DNA from: Clostridia bacterium
GTDB lineage: Bacteria > Bacillota > Clostridia > Oscillospirales > CAG-272
Assembly: GCA_024404655.1 (NCBI GenBank)
Contig: JAKSPR010000156.1
Location: 1-6,850 of the forward strand
Reading direction: 5' to 3'
DNA: 6,850 nt
Below, piece after piece: positions 1 to 6,000 of this stretch. The notes under the pieces were generated by a model. It was not told where the DNA came from. It saw only the letters and a list, made by a program, of their open reading frames with translations, and did no database searches. The translations under genes were made by a program, and so were the position numbers. Every line of letters starts with the position of its first letter. The stretch's first letter is position 1.

Positions 1-189
1 AGACGCAAATGAACCGGAATATGTCCGCCCCCAAAAAGCACATACCAGATCAGAAAGCCTGGCGAAGCCTGCAAGGGCGACCGCAAAGCCCTTGCCGGTC
101 ACCCCCGGAAGCCAGGGGAAAAACAGAATCAAGCCGAGGGCAGAAACTCATCTGACGACTGCTAAAACAAAACCCTGCCGTGTATACAG
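1..189. other. Left-edge stretch without a defensible gene
   Basis: I see no coding region I can support here. On the minus strand one frame is open from the TGA at 150-148 to the window edge (49 codons). It is rich in hydrophobic residues (LILFFPWLPG, then GFAVALAGFA), but it has no ATG and no ribosome binding site, and I do not recognise it. On the plus strand a frame is open from the edge to about base 240, but it reads through the terminator and has no protein-like character. The only structure is an imperfect inverted repeat at 68-78/88-98. This could be the decayed end of a neighbouring gene or plain intergenic DNA. Confidence 0.4.
68..98. repeat. Imperfect inverted repeat, possible stem-loop
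   Basis: GCAAGGGC (71-78) is perfectly complementary to GCCCTTGC (88-95) around a 9-base loop. After one mismatch, two more G-C pairs extend the stem to 68/98. No T-tract follows on either strand, so it is not a standard terminator. In GC-rich DNA it may be chance. Confidence 0.35.
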
Positions 190-220
190 AAAAAGCCTGC
201 CGCAAAAACGGCAGGCTTTT
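190..220 (-). terminator. Intrinsic terminator of the rhamnosidase gene
   Basis: A perfect 12-bp stem (191-202 paired with 209-220) closes a 6-base loop. In minus-strand RNA the GC-rich core, GCCUGCCG on the first arm and CGGCAGGC on the second, is followed by an uninterrupted run of five U. The hairpin begins 23 bases after the TAA stop of the gene ending at 244, which is the normal position. The stem ends in A-T pairs on both sides, so it could also slow transcription entering from the left on the plus strand. Confidence 0.88.
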
Positions 221-243
221 GAAATTATCGGAATGTTTTGAAT

Positions 244-1956
244 TTATCTGACGATTTCAACTTCTGCGGGCGCGGAAATCTCCGTTTTGATACTGCCGTC
301 AGGCATCTTCTCATGAGAAACGGAAATCACACCGTAAGGCGTGGGATAAGTACCCTTTGCATAGGTCAGATCGCCGAGGTCGGGTTTAACACGGACCTTT
401 CTGCAGCCGGGTTCTACGGGCATAATGCCGAGGACAAAGTTCGTCATGTACGGGCAGGGACCGGAAGCCCAGCCGTGGCACAGGCTGTGACGGAACTTGA
501 TGTAGCAGTAAGCGCCCCAGTCGCCGTGGATGTCGATCTTGCCTTCCGGTACGAGATCGGTAATGGGAGCGGCGTTGTCCATCCATTCGAGGTTGAAGTC
601 CTCCCAGAAGGTGGTCGCGCCCATGCTGATCATGCCGCCCCAGAACTCACGGAGGGCATTCAGCGCACCGACGGTATCGCCTGCCATGGTCTTTGCCTTT
701 AAGAGGTAATAGCCCTGGAAGGTGGAGAAGCCGTGTGCACCGTCAACGGCGATGCGGTTCTCGTTTGCTTCCTTTGCGTCACGCAGACCGGAGAGTACGA
801 GCAGGGCAGCGGCTGCCTTGGAACCGCCGTCATCCGGAATATGCTGCTTCATGCGCTCGGCAGCGGCACGGCAGGCATCTGCCATGGCACCGTTTCCGAG
901 AACATCCATCAGGTATGCGCCGCGCTGCAGCGTCAGGCAGAGAAGACCCTGCATGCCGGCATGCTCGGCTGTGGGATTGTCGTGGTTAGGCCAGTCAAGG
1001 AACTTGGAGGGGATCTGCTCCACGCCATTTTCGTCCACCAGTCCGCAGAGGACTTTCAAAAGCTTTTCCATGTAGTCCTTCTGTTCACCGAGGTATGCGA
1101 GATTGCCCGTGCCCATGTACCACTGGTACTGGATTAAGAGCCACCAGAGGGAGTAAGCGGGCATGCCGTTCATCCAGGAGACCTGGGTGTCGGTGATGGG
1201 GGTTTCGTCGCGGATAGTGTCGATGGAGTTCGGTACGACCTCATTGAAGCCGAAGGCGGTGAGGATGGTCATGACCTCGGTGTGCATGTCGCCGATCCAG
1301 ATCAGACGGTCACGCTTGATGCCGTCCCAGAGGTATTCCTGCATGTTCATGTGGGCTGTATAAGCTGCGGTGTCCCAGATCTTGTTCAGCAGCGGGTCGG
1401 AGCACTCAAAGGAACCGATATAGTCGATATCACGGAAGATGAAGGTCGCGTTGACGCTCTTGACGGAGACGGAAGCCTCGTCGTCCAAAAGGTCGATGCG
1501 CATGAAGCGGAAGCCGGATTCATTGGTCTCCATGCCGGAGAGGAAACCGACGTTCATGACCATATCGCGGTTGGCGTGGTCGTTGGTGGTGTTCTTGACG
1601 CCGAGGTCGGTCATGGCCTCCATAGCGGATTCGCCGAGGCGGATGCGGATGTTGGCGCGGTTGCCTGCAGCGGCGACGGAGCGGACGATGACGCGGACGG
1701 AGCCGTGCAGCTCACGGCCGTAGTCCACAAGGACAGATGCCTTGGGCTTGCCGGGGGTGTTTTTCAGAACGCAGCAGCCGGATTCAGAGAAAGTGACCTG
1801 CTCCACGGACGGGACGAGAAGATTTTCCACGCCGCGGACGTCGGCACCTTCCTCTGCGGAGGTCCAGACGATGCGGGTCGGTACAAGATAGCGGCGGGAA
1901 CGGGGATCGGTGTCCTTGCCGCGCAGTTCAGCAAATTTTTCGTAGATCTTTGCCAT
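244..1956 (-). CDS. Alpha-L-rhamnosidase, GH78-type (six-hairpin glycosidase fold)
   Basis: This 570-residue protein is recognised as a GH78-type alpha-L-rhamnosidase. Enzymes of this family remove terminal alpha-L-rhamnose from plant glycosides or polysaccharides by inversion. The N-terminal part (about 50-175) looks like a beta-rich domain (VDYGRELHGSVRV near 77-89, RIRLGES 104-110, GFRFMRIDL 148-156). The (alpha/alpha)6 catalytic part follows: WDGIKRDRLIWIGD at 210-223 matches the acidic active-site motif, GATTFWEDF at 446-454 carries the likely general base E452, and SLCHGWASGP at 491-500 is the conserved C-terminal signature. The acidic residue after KR is Asp216, where better-studied members have Glu. 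There is no signal peptide or membrane segment, so it is probably cytoplasmic and acts on imported small glycosides. ATG is supported by GAAAGGA at 1974-1968, 11 bases upstream. It has its own promoter and terminator, so it is probably monocistronic. The exact substrate cannot be read from sequence. Confidence 0.9.
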   Translation of the reverse strand: MAKIYEKFAELRGKDTDPRSRRYLVPTRIVWTSAEEGADVRGVENLLVPSVEQVTFSESGCCVLKNTPGKPKASVLVDYGRELHGSVRVIVRSVAAAGNRANIRIRLGESAMEAMTDLGVKNTTNDHANRDMVMNVGFLSGMETNESGFRFMRIDLLDDEASVSVKSVNATFIFRDIDYIGSFECSDPLLNKIWDTAAYTAHMNMQEYLWDGIKRDRLIWIGDMHTEVMTILTAFGFNEVVPNSIDTIRDETPITDTQVSWMNGMPAYSLWWLLIQYQWYMGTGNLAYLGEQKDYMEKLLKVLCGLVDENGVEQIPSKFLDWPNHDNPTAEHAGMQGLLCLTLQRGAYLMDVLGNGAMADACRAAAERMKQHIPDDGGSKAAAALLVLSGLRDAKEANENRIAVDGAHGFSTFQGYYLLKAKTMAGDTVGALNALREFWGGMISMGATTFWEDFNLEWMDNAAPITDLVPEGKIDIHGDWGAYCYIKFRHSLCHGWASGPCPYMTNFVLGIMPVEPGCRKVRVKPDLGDLTYAKGTYPTPYGVISVSHEKMPDGSIKTEISAPAEVEIVR

Positions 1957-1967
1957 GGTTTGAATAA

Positions 1968-1974
1968 TCCTTTC
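1968..1974 (-). promoter_or_regulatory. Ribosome binding site of the rhamnosidase gene
   Basis: GAAAGGA on the minus strand lies 11 bases before the ATG at 1956. The spacing is a little long and the match is moderate, but it is the only candidate. It starts only five bases after the palindromic stem at 1980-2000, so that hairpin could affect ribosome access. Confidence 0.6.
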
Positions 1975-1979
1975 TTTTG

Positions 1980-2000
1980 CCGGAGGAAGCCTTCCTCCGG
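1980..2000 (-). promoter_or_regulatory. Perfect 21-bp palindrome in the rhamnosidase leader
   Basis: CCGGAGGAAG (1980-1989) is followed, after one central base, by its exact reverse complement (1991-2000). On the minus strand it spans about +4 to +24 from the start site predicted from the promoter at 2010-2038. It could be a 5'-terminal mRNA stem-loop, which in other bacteria protects transcripts, or a repressor operator placed just downstream of the start. It is not a minus-strand terminator: what follows in that direction is CAAAAG, not a U-run. On the plus strand six T (2001-2006) follow, giving it the form of an intrinsic terminator against antisense transcription, although no plus-strand gene ends here. 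Confidence 0.7.
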
Positions 2001-2009
2001 TTTTTTCTC

Positions 2010-2038
2010 ATTGTACCATGAGAGGACCGATTTGTCAA
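2010..2038 (-). promoter_or_regulatory. Sigma-A-type promoter for the rhamnosidase gene
   Basis: Read on the minus strand, a perfect -35 box TTGACA (2038-2033) is followed by exactly 17 bases and a near-perfect -10 box TACAAT (2015-2010). The predicted start is near 2003-2004, giving a leader of about 47 bases. The -35 box overlaps the TGA stop (2037-2035) of the upstream half-transporter gene. With such a strong core promoter, any carbon-source control is likely to act by repression, possibly through the palindrome just downstream. That role is an inference. Confidence 0.85.
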
Positions 2039-2421
2039 GAACGCGGCGCGCGGTTTTTCGCTGATGAGCGAAGTTTGTAAAGGGACAGCCCTCCCGAAAC
2101 CAGAAGGAACACACCGAAGACGCGCCGGGCGAGGTCTGCCGGCAGACGCGGTGCAAGCCATGCTCCGAGCATGGCACCGGGGACGGCGGCTGCGGTGAGC
2201 AGCAGGACGAAGGGATAATTGATCTTTCGCCCCTTGATGAAAATATGGACGGGCAGGGCGGAGACGGCAGAGAGAATGAAAAACAGCAGATTGACCCCCT
2301 GGGCGGGACCTGTCTCCATCCCGGCGATCATGGTAAGATAGATGACGAGCAGCCCACCGCCCCCGACCCCCATCCCGGCAAGGGCTGCGATGAGCATGGA
2401 AATGAAACATGCGGAAACCAT
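2035..2421 (-). CDS. Half-size TauE/SafE (TSUP) membrane protein, second of a pair
   Basis: This 128-residue, very hydrophobic protein has one repeat of the TSUP (TauE/SafE, formerly DUF81) family. Full-length members have two such repeats in about 250 residues and move sulfite, sulfoacetate, other organosulfur anions or related organic anions. Visible features are the glycine-rich first helix GMGVGGGGLLV (16-26), PAQGVN (39-44) at the start of helix 2, a basic loop KGRK (64-67), PGAMLGAWLAPRLP (81-94) and a last helix FGVFLLVSG (102-110). The C-terminus is basic (RSSAKNR). The ATG at 2421 is preferred over the in-frame GTG at 2433, because that GTG lies inside the Shine-Dalgarno sequence GGAGGTGA. 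It starts 20 bases after the stop of the other half-transporter, so the two are surely co-transcribed and probably assemble together. The substrate is unknown. Confidence 0.82.
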   Translation of the reverse strand: MVSACFISMLIAALAGMGVGGGGLLVIYLTMIAGMETGPAQGVNLLFFILSAVSALPVHIFIKGRKINYPFVLLLTAAAVPGAMLGAWLAPRLPADLARRVFGVFLLVSGGLSLYKLRSSAKNRAPRS

Positions 2422-2429
2422 CGAAAAAA

Positions 2430-2437
2430 TCACCTCC
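2430..2437 (-). promoter_or_regulatory. Strong ribosome binding site that fixes the second half-transporter's start
   Basis: GGAGGTGA on the minus strand lies 8 bases before the ATG at 2421, which is ideal spacing. The GTG inside it opens a four-codon longer frame, but that start would have no correctly spaced site of its own. This argues for the ATG. Confidence 0.85.
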
Positions 2438-2441
2438 GCCC

Positions 2442-2846
2442 TCAGAACAGCATCCGGAACCCGGCAAACAGAACCAGCGCTGCAAACAGGTATTCCGCCG
2501 TTGTGACCCGGATCCGGTCAAGGAGCAGTGCACCGAGGATCCCGCCGGGGACTGCGCCGCAAAGACAGGGAATCAGCATATCCCCGGGAACCTTTTCAAA
2601 CATTCCGCCGTCTTGATAGTACAGAAACGAAAGAACCGACAGGGGAAGCACACAGAGAATGACGGCTGCGTAGGCGTCCTTGCCCGCAGGGGGCGTTCTG
2701 TGGGTACGGCGGGAGACGCCGGATTTCAGCAGATACAGAAGAAGAATCCCGCCTCCCGTGCCGAGAAGACCGTTTGTGAAGCCTGCCGCAAAGGCTCCGG
2801 GGAGGATGAGCAGAGCCGGGGCGTAGTGTCTGACTGCGGTGCGCAT
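2442..2846 (-). CDS. Half-size TauE/SafE (TSUP) membrane protein, first of a pair
   Basis: This 134-residue membrane protein carries a single TSUP repeat. The first helix (about 11-40) holds the family signature GLLGTGGG (26-33). A basic loop (KSGVSRRTHR, 41-50) follows, then a helix at about 58-77, a third with GAVPGGILGALLLDRI (98-112) and a last one at about 117-133. Its fold matches the following gene helix by helix (the GxGGG helix and PG(A/G)xLGAxL helix recur), but the sequences clearly differ, so this is an ancient duplicated pair rather than a recent copy. It ends in TGA at 2444-2442, and the next gene has its own ribosome binding site, so the split is not explained by a simple frameshift. 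AAGGAGG at 2858-2852, five bases before the ATG, supports the start. Probable role: one half of a heteromeric anion exporter. Substrate unknown. Confidence 0.82.
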   Translation of the reverse strand: MRTAVRHYAPALLILPGAFAAGFTNGLLGTGGGILLLYLLKSGVSRRTHRTPPAGKDAYAAVILCVLPLSVLSFLYYQDGGMFEKVPGDMLIPCLCGAVPGGILGALLLDRIRVTTAEYLFAALVLFAGFRMLF

Positions 2847-2927
2847 GAAAACCTCCTTGATTCTGACCCATATCGGGCTGATCCGGCGATGAAAAAGCCG
2901 TAAACCTTGATAAATTTCCGCAAACTC

Positions 2928-2956
2928 TTGTAATTTTCAAAAAGATTTGGTATAAT
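2928..2956 (+). promoter_or_regulatory. Sigma-A-type promoter for the DNA translocase gene
   Basis: TTGTAA (2928-2933), a 17-base AT-rich spacer and a perfect TATAAT (2951-2956) form a strong promoter. TGG directly before the -10 box also fits the extended -10 (TGN) element. Transcription should start near 2963, giving a leader of about 110 bases before the TTG start at 3072. It probably drives both the translocase gene and the closely following kinase gene. Confidence 0.87.
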
Positions 2957-2978
2957 ATATAGTACATATTCGAAAACG

Positions 2979-2997
2979 GCAGCGCAGGACGCGCTGC
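2979..2997 (+). repeat. Stem-loop in the translocase leader
   Basis: GCAGCGC (2979-2985) pairs perfectly with GCGCTGC (2991-2997) around the loop AGGAC, and a G-U pair could extend it. It lies about 16-34 bases into the predicted transcript and is not followed by a T-run, so it is not a terminator. The heptamer GTACATA flanks it as a direct repeat at 2962-2968 and 3001-3007. Its function is unknown, and chance is possible. Confidence 0.45.
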
Positions 2998-3056
2998 TCG
3001 GTACATAGATTGTCCCGGTGCGCGGCAGTTTATCCCCCGGGCGAGCGGTTTTAGGC

Positions 3057-3065
3057 AAGGGAGGT
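3057..3065 (+). promoter_or_regulatory. Ribosome binding site that fixes a TTG start
   Basis: AAGGGAGGT ends six bases before TTG at 3072. The alternative in-frame GTG at 3018 has no purine-rich sequence before it and would add 18 residues not typical of the family's N-terminus. The site therefore selects TTG. Confidence 0.85.
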
Positions 3066-3071
3066 ATTTTT

Positions 3072-6000
3072 TTGCCTGCACAGAAACAGAAAAAGAAAAC
3101 GACATCGAAAAACGGGAGTTCTTCTGCAAGAAGCGGCGGAGGCTCTGCAAGAAGCGGCAGCAGCCGGGGAAACTCCCGGTCAAAGTCCGCAAAATCAAGC
3201 AAAGGCAGATCCTCCGGGACCCGTCTGAAAGCGCCGAATCCTGCGGCGGTCGCCTGGGGCGCGGGCCTTCTGTTTATCCTTTCGATATTGACGGCGGCCT
3301 GTGTGTTTTTCCCCGGCGTGATGGGTGGTCTTGGTCGGAATATCCACAACTTTTTGTTCAGCCTGTTCGGCAGCGGTGCGTGTTTTTTGCCGTTCTTCGT
3401 CTTTGTGGGAGCGCTGTTCTTCCGCAAGGATATGGAGGAACATGCGGTGGGGCTGAAAATCCTCTTCGGATTTCTCGCTATGGCATTTATAGGGGTGCTG
3501 TGTCATTGTCTTTACCGGAATGATCCGGTGTTTGCCGATCTTGAGGGCGCGGCGGAGCATATCTCTGCGTGGTATCGTGAGGGGGCATACGGGGTCGGCG
3601 GCGGTCTGATCGGCGGATTCTTTGCATGGATCCTTGGCTTCATCGGCATTGTGGGAACGCTGATCGTTTCCATCCCCGCCCTCGTCCTTCTGTTGATTTT
3701 CTATATCGGCATGACGCCTCATTCTTTGATCATCACGCTTCAGTATTACTATTACAAGCAGAAAGAACACAGAGACGCTGTCCGGGAAGCGGCGGCTCCC
3801 AGCAGGGAAGCACGACAGGCCGAGCTGGAGCGCAGACAGGCCGAACTTGCCGAAATGCGTGCGGCGCAGGCGGAACGTCAGCGCCAGATCCGGGAACAGC
3901 GTGCCGCGGAAGCGGAGGTCCGCCGTTCCGAGCGGCAGCAGAACCGCATTGATTCCAACATTTACACCGACGAGGAAGCAGAAAAGCTCCCGCCGGATCC
4001 CATTGATCATGTGGATTATGACACCTCCGACGCACCACAGACCAGTGCTCCGGAACGTCCGAAGCATCAGGTCCGCGCCGGTGCTCCCGTGCCCGGTGAA
4101 GTCTACGACCGCGGGGACACTCTGGGGCGCGGGGAACAGCCCCCGACGCCGCCTCCGGTCCGGCGCAGTGTCAGACCCGAGACCGTCATGCCCGGAACCG
4201 CTGCTTCCGTGACGACTGCAGCTGCGGCGGCGAAAGAGACCGCTGCTCCGGTGCCCGATGCGGCAGCATACTCCCTTGCGGAGCAGGATGAAGCGCGGTC
4301 GCTGGCGGACGGAACCGGAAGCTCTGCGGGCGGCAAGGCAGATGAGCAGGTGCTCCATGCCGAGGACACCCGGAAAGCACCGGAGATCACCCCGACAGCG
4401 GAGCTCGATCTGAATGAGATCTTCTCAAGTCCCAGCGATGCGTCGCTTCTGAAACGATACGGTCCCGCAGCCGCGGGCGGACGGAACACCGATGATCCGC
4501 TCCGGGCGGAAGTGGAGCTGAATGTGACCCGCGTCACGCCGGAAGGCTTGACGAAGCCGGAGGACGAACCGGAACCGTCCGCAGACAGATTCACGGACGA
4601 AGAAGAATCGCCCGTCCTGCCGCCACTTCCCATGGACCCGCCGGAAGAGCTTGTAACGTCCCGGGAGGATGAAGACGCGACCGAACTGAACGATGACGCT
4701 GCTGCGCTGCTGCGTTCCCTCAATGCCTTCTACGGCACGGAGCAGGAAGATACGGAACAGCCCCCAGAACCGGTGCAGACGGAGACGGTGCCTCCCGCAC
4801 CCGGTGTACCCGGACCTGTGGCGGTATTCCATCCCGACGAACCGCAGTATATTTTCCCGCCGGTGACGCTGCTCAAAAAGGACACCTCCCAGATAAACGA
4901 AGACCTTTCCGAAGAACTGGAAGAAAAAGGCGAGCTTCTGGTGAGTATCCTGCGGAGCTTCAACGTCAAGACCAACATCGTCAATGTCTCCCGCGGACCT
5001 ACGATCACGCGGTATGAACTGCAGCCCGAAGCCGGTACCCGTGTGCGCAGCGTCACGAACCTTGTGGACGATATCGCCCTCGGTATGGCGGCCAGCGGCG
5101 TGCGCATCGAAGCACCGATCCCCGGCAAGAATGCCATCGGTATCGAGGTGCCGAACCAGACCGTTTCCACGGTCTACATCCGTGATCTGATCGAGTGTGA
5201 TGCATTCCGGATGGCAAAGAGCCGTCTGACCACATGTCTTGGTATGGACGTGGCGGGTGCTCCTGTCTATCTGGATGTGGCGAAGATGCCCCATCTGCTG
5301 ATCTGCGGTGCCACCGGTATGGGTAAATCCGTGTGCATCAACTCTCTGATCGTTTCGATGCTCTATAAAGCCACACCGGATGAAGTCAAGCTGATTCTCA
5401 TTGACCCGAAGAAGGTCGAGCTCAATATCTACAGCGGCATTCCCCATCTGCTGGTTCCCGTGGTCTCCGATCCGAAGAAGGCGGCGGGTGCGCTGCACTG
5501 GGCTGTCACCGAAATGGAGCGGCGGTTTGAACTGATCGAAGACGTTGGCATGCGTGATATCAAGGGCTACAACGAGGTCACGAAGAACGATCCCGACCGC
5601 GAGCACATGTCACATATTGTCATCATCATCGACGAGCTTGCAGATCTGATGATGACGGCACCCGATGATGTGGAAGACAACATCTGCCGCATTGCGCAGA
5701 AGGCCCGTGCTGCCGGTATGCACCTGATCATCGGTACCCAGAGACCCTCTGTTGACGTCGTCACGGGTCTGATCAAAGCGAACATTCCCTCGCGTATCGC
5801 CTTCCGTGTGTCCTCCCAGATGGATTCCCGTGTCGTTCTGGATGCCATCGGAGCGGAGAAGCTGATCGGGCGCGGCGATATGCTCTATGCGCCGGTCGGC
5901 GCATCGAAGCCCCAGCGTGTGCAGGGTGCGTTTGTCTCGGAAGATGAGATTGAACAGATCATCATGTTCCTAAAAAAGACTGCCGGTCATGCGGAATATG

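Larger units (their letters stand above)
2847..3071. other. Divergent intergenic region between the transporter pair and the translocase gene
   Basis: These 225 bases separate two divergent units. The AT-rich core (2901-2970) holds one clear plus-strand promoter. On the minus strand I could not find a good match: TTGAAA at 2940-2935 has no adequate -10 box at 17-18 bases, and the TATA-like runs at 2959-2949 have no credible -35 box. The promoter of the transporter pair is therefore unresolved, and it may depend on an activator or another sigma factor. The GC-rich segment 2971-3056 is the leader of the translocase gene and contains the stem-loop at 2979-2997. Confidence 0.6.

Noticed and set aside
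1980..2006. Terminator of the minus-strand transporter operon
   Set aside because: In the minus direction the hairpin is followed by CAAAAG rather than a U-run. The T-run is only on the plus strand.
1282..2064. 260-codon plus-strand open frame opposite the rhamnosidase
   Set aside because: It is a shadow of a clearly recognisable minus-strand gene, with Val/Asp/Gly-rich composition, no domain and no ribosome binding site.
2422..2433. GTG start at 2433 for the second half-transporter
   Set aside because: The GTG is part of the Shine-Dalgarno sequence GGAGGTGA that serves the ATG at 2421.
2035..2846. Frameshifted single TauE/SafE gene
   Set aside because: Both parts have their own ribosome binding site, start and stop, separated by a normal 20-base gap, and each is a complete four-helix repeat.
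3018..3071. GTG start at 3018 for the translocase
   Set aside because: There is no Shine-Dalgarno sequence before it. TTG at 3072 has an excellent one and gives the family's usual basic N-terminus.
3195..5606. Two long minus-strand open frames (387 and 393 codons) opposite the translocase
   Set aside because: They mirror codon bias in a GC-rich gene. The plus strand has unmistakable motor motifs, while the minus frames are low-complexity and lack starts with ribosome binding sites.
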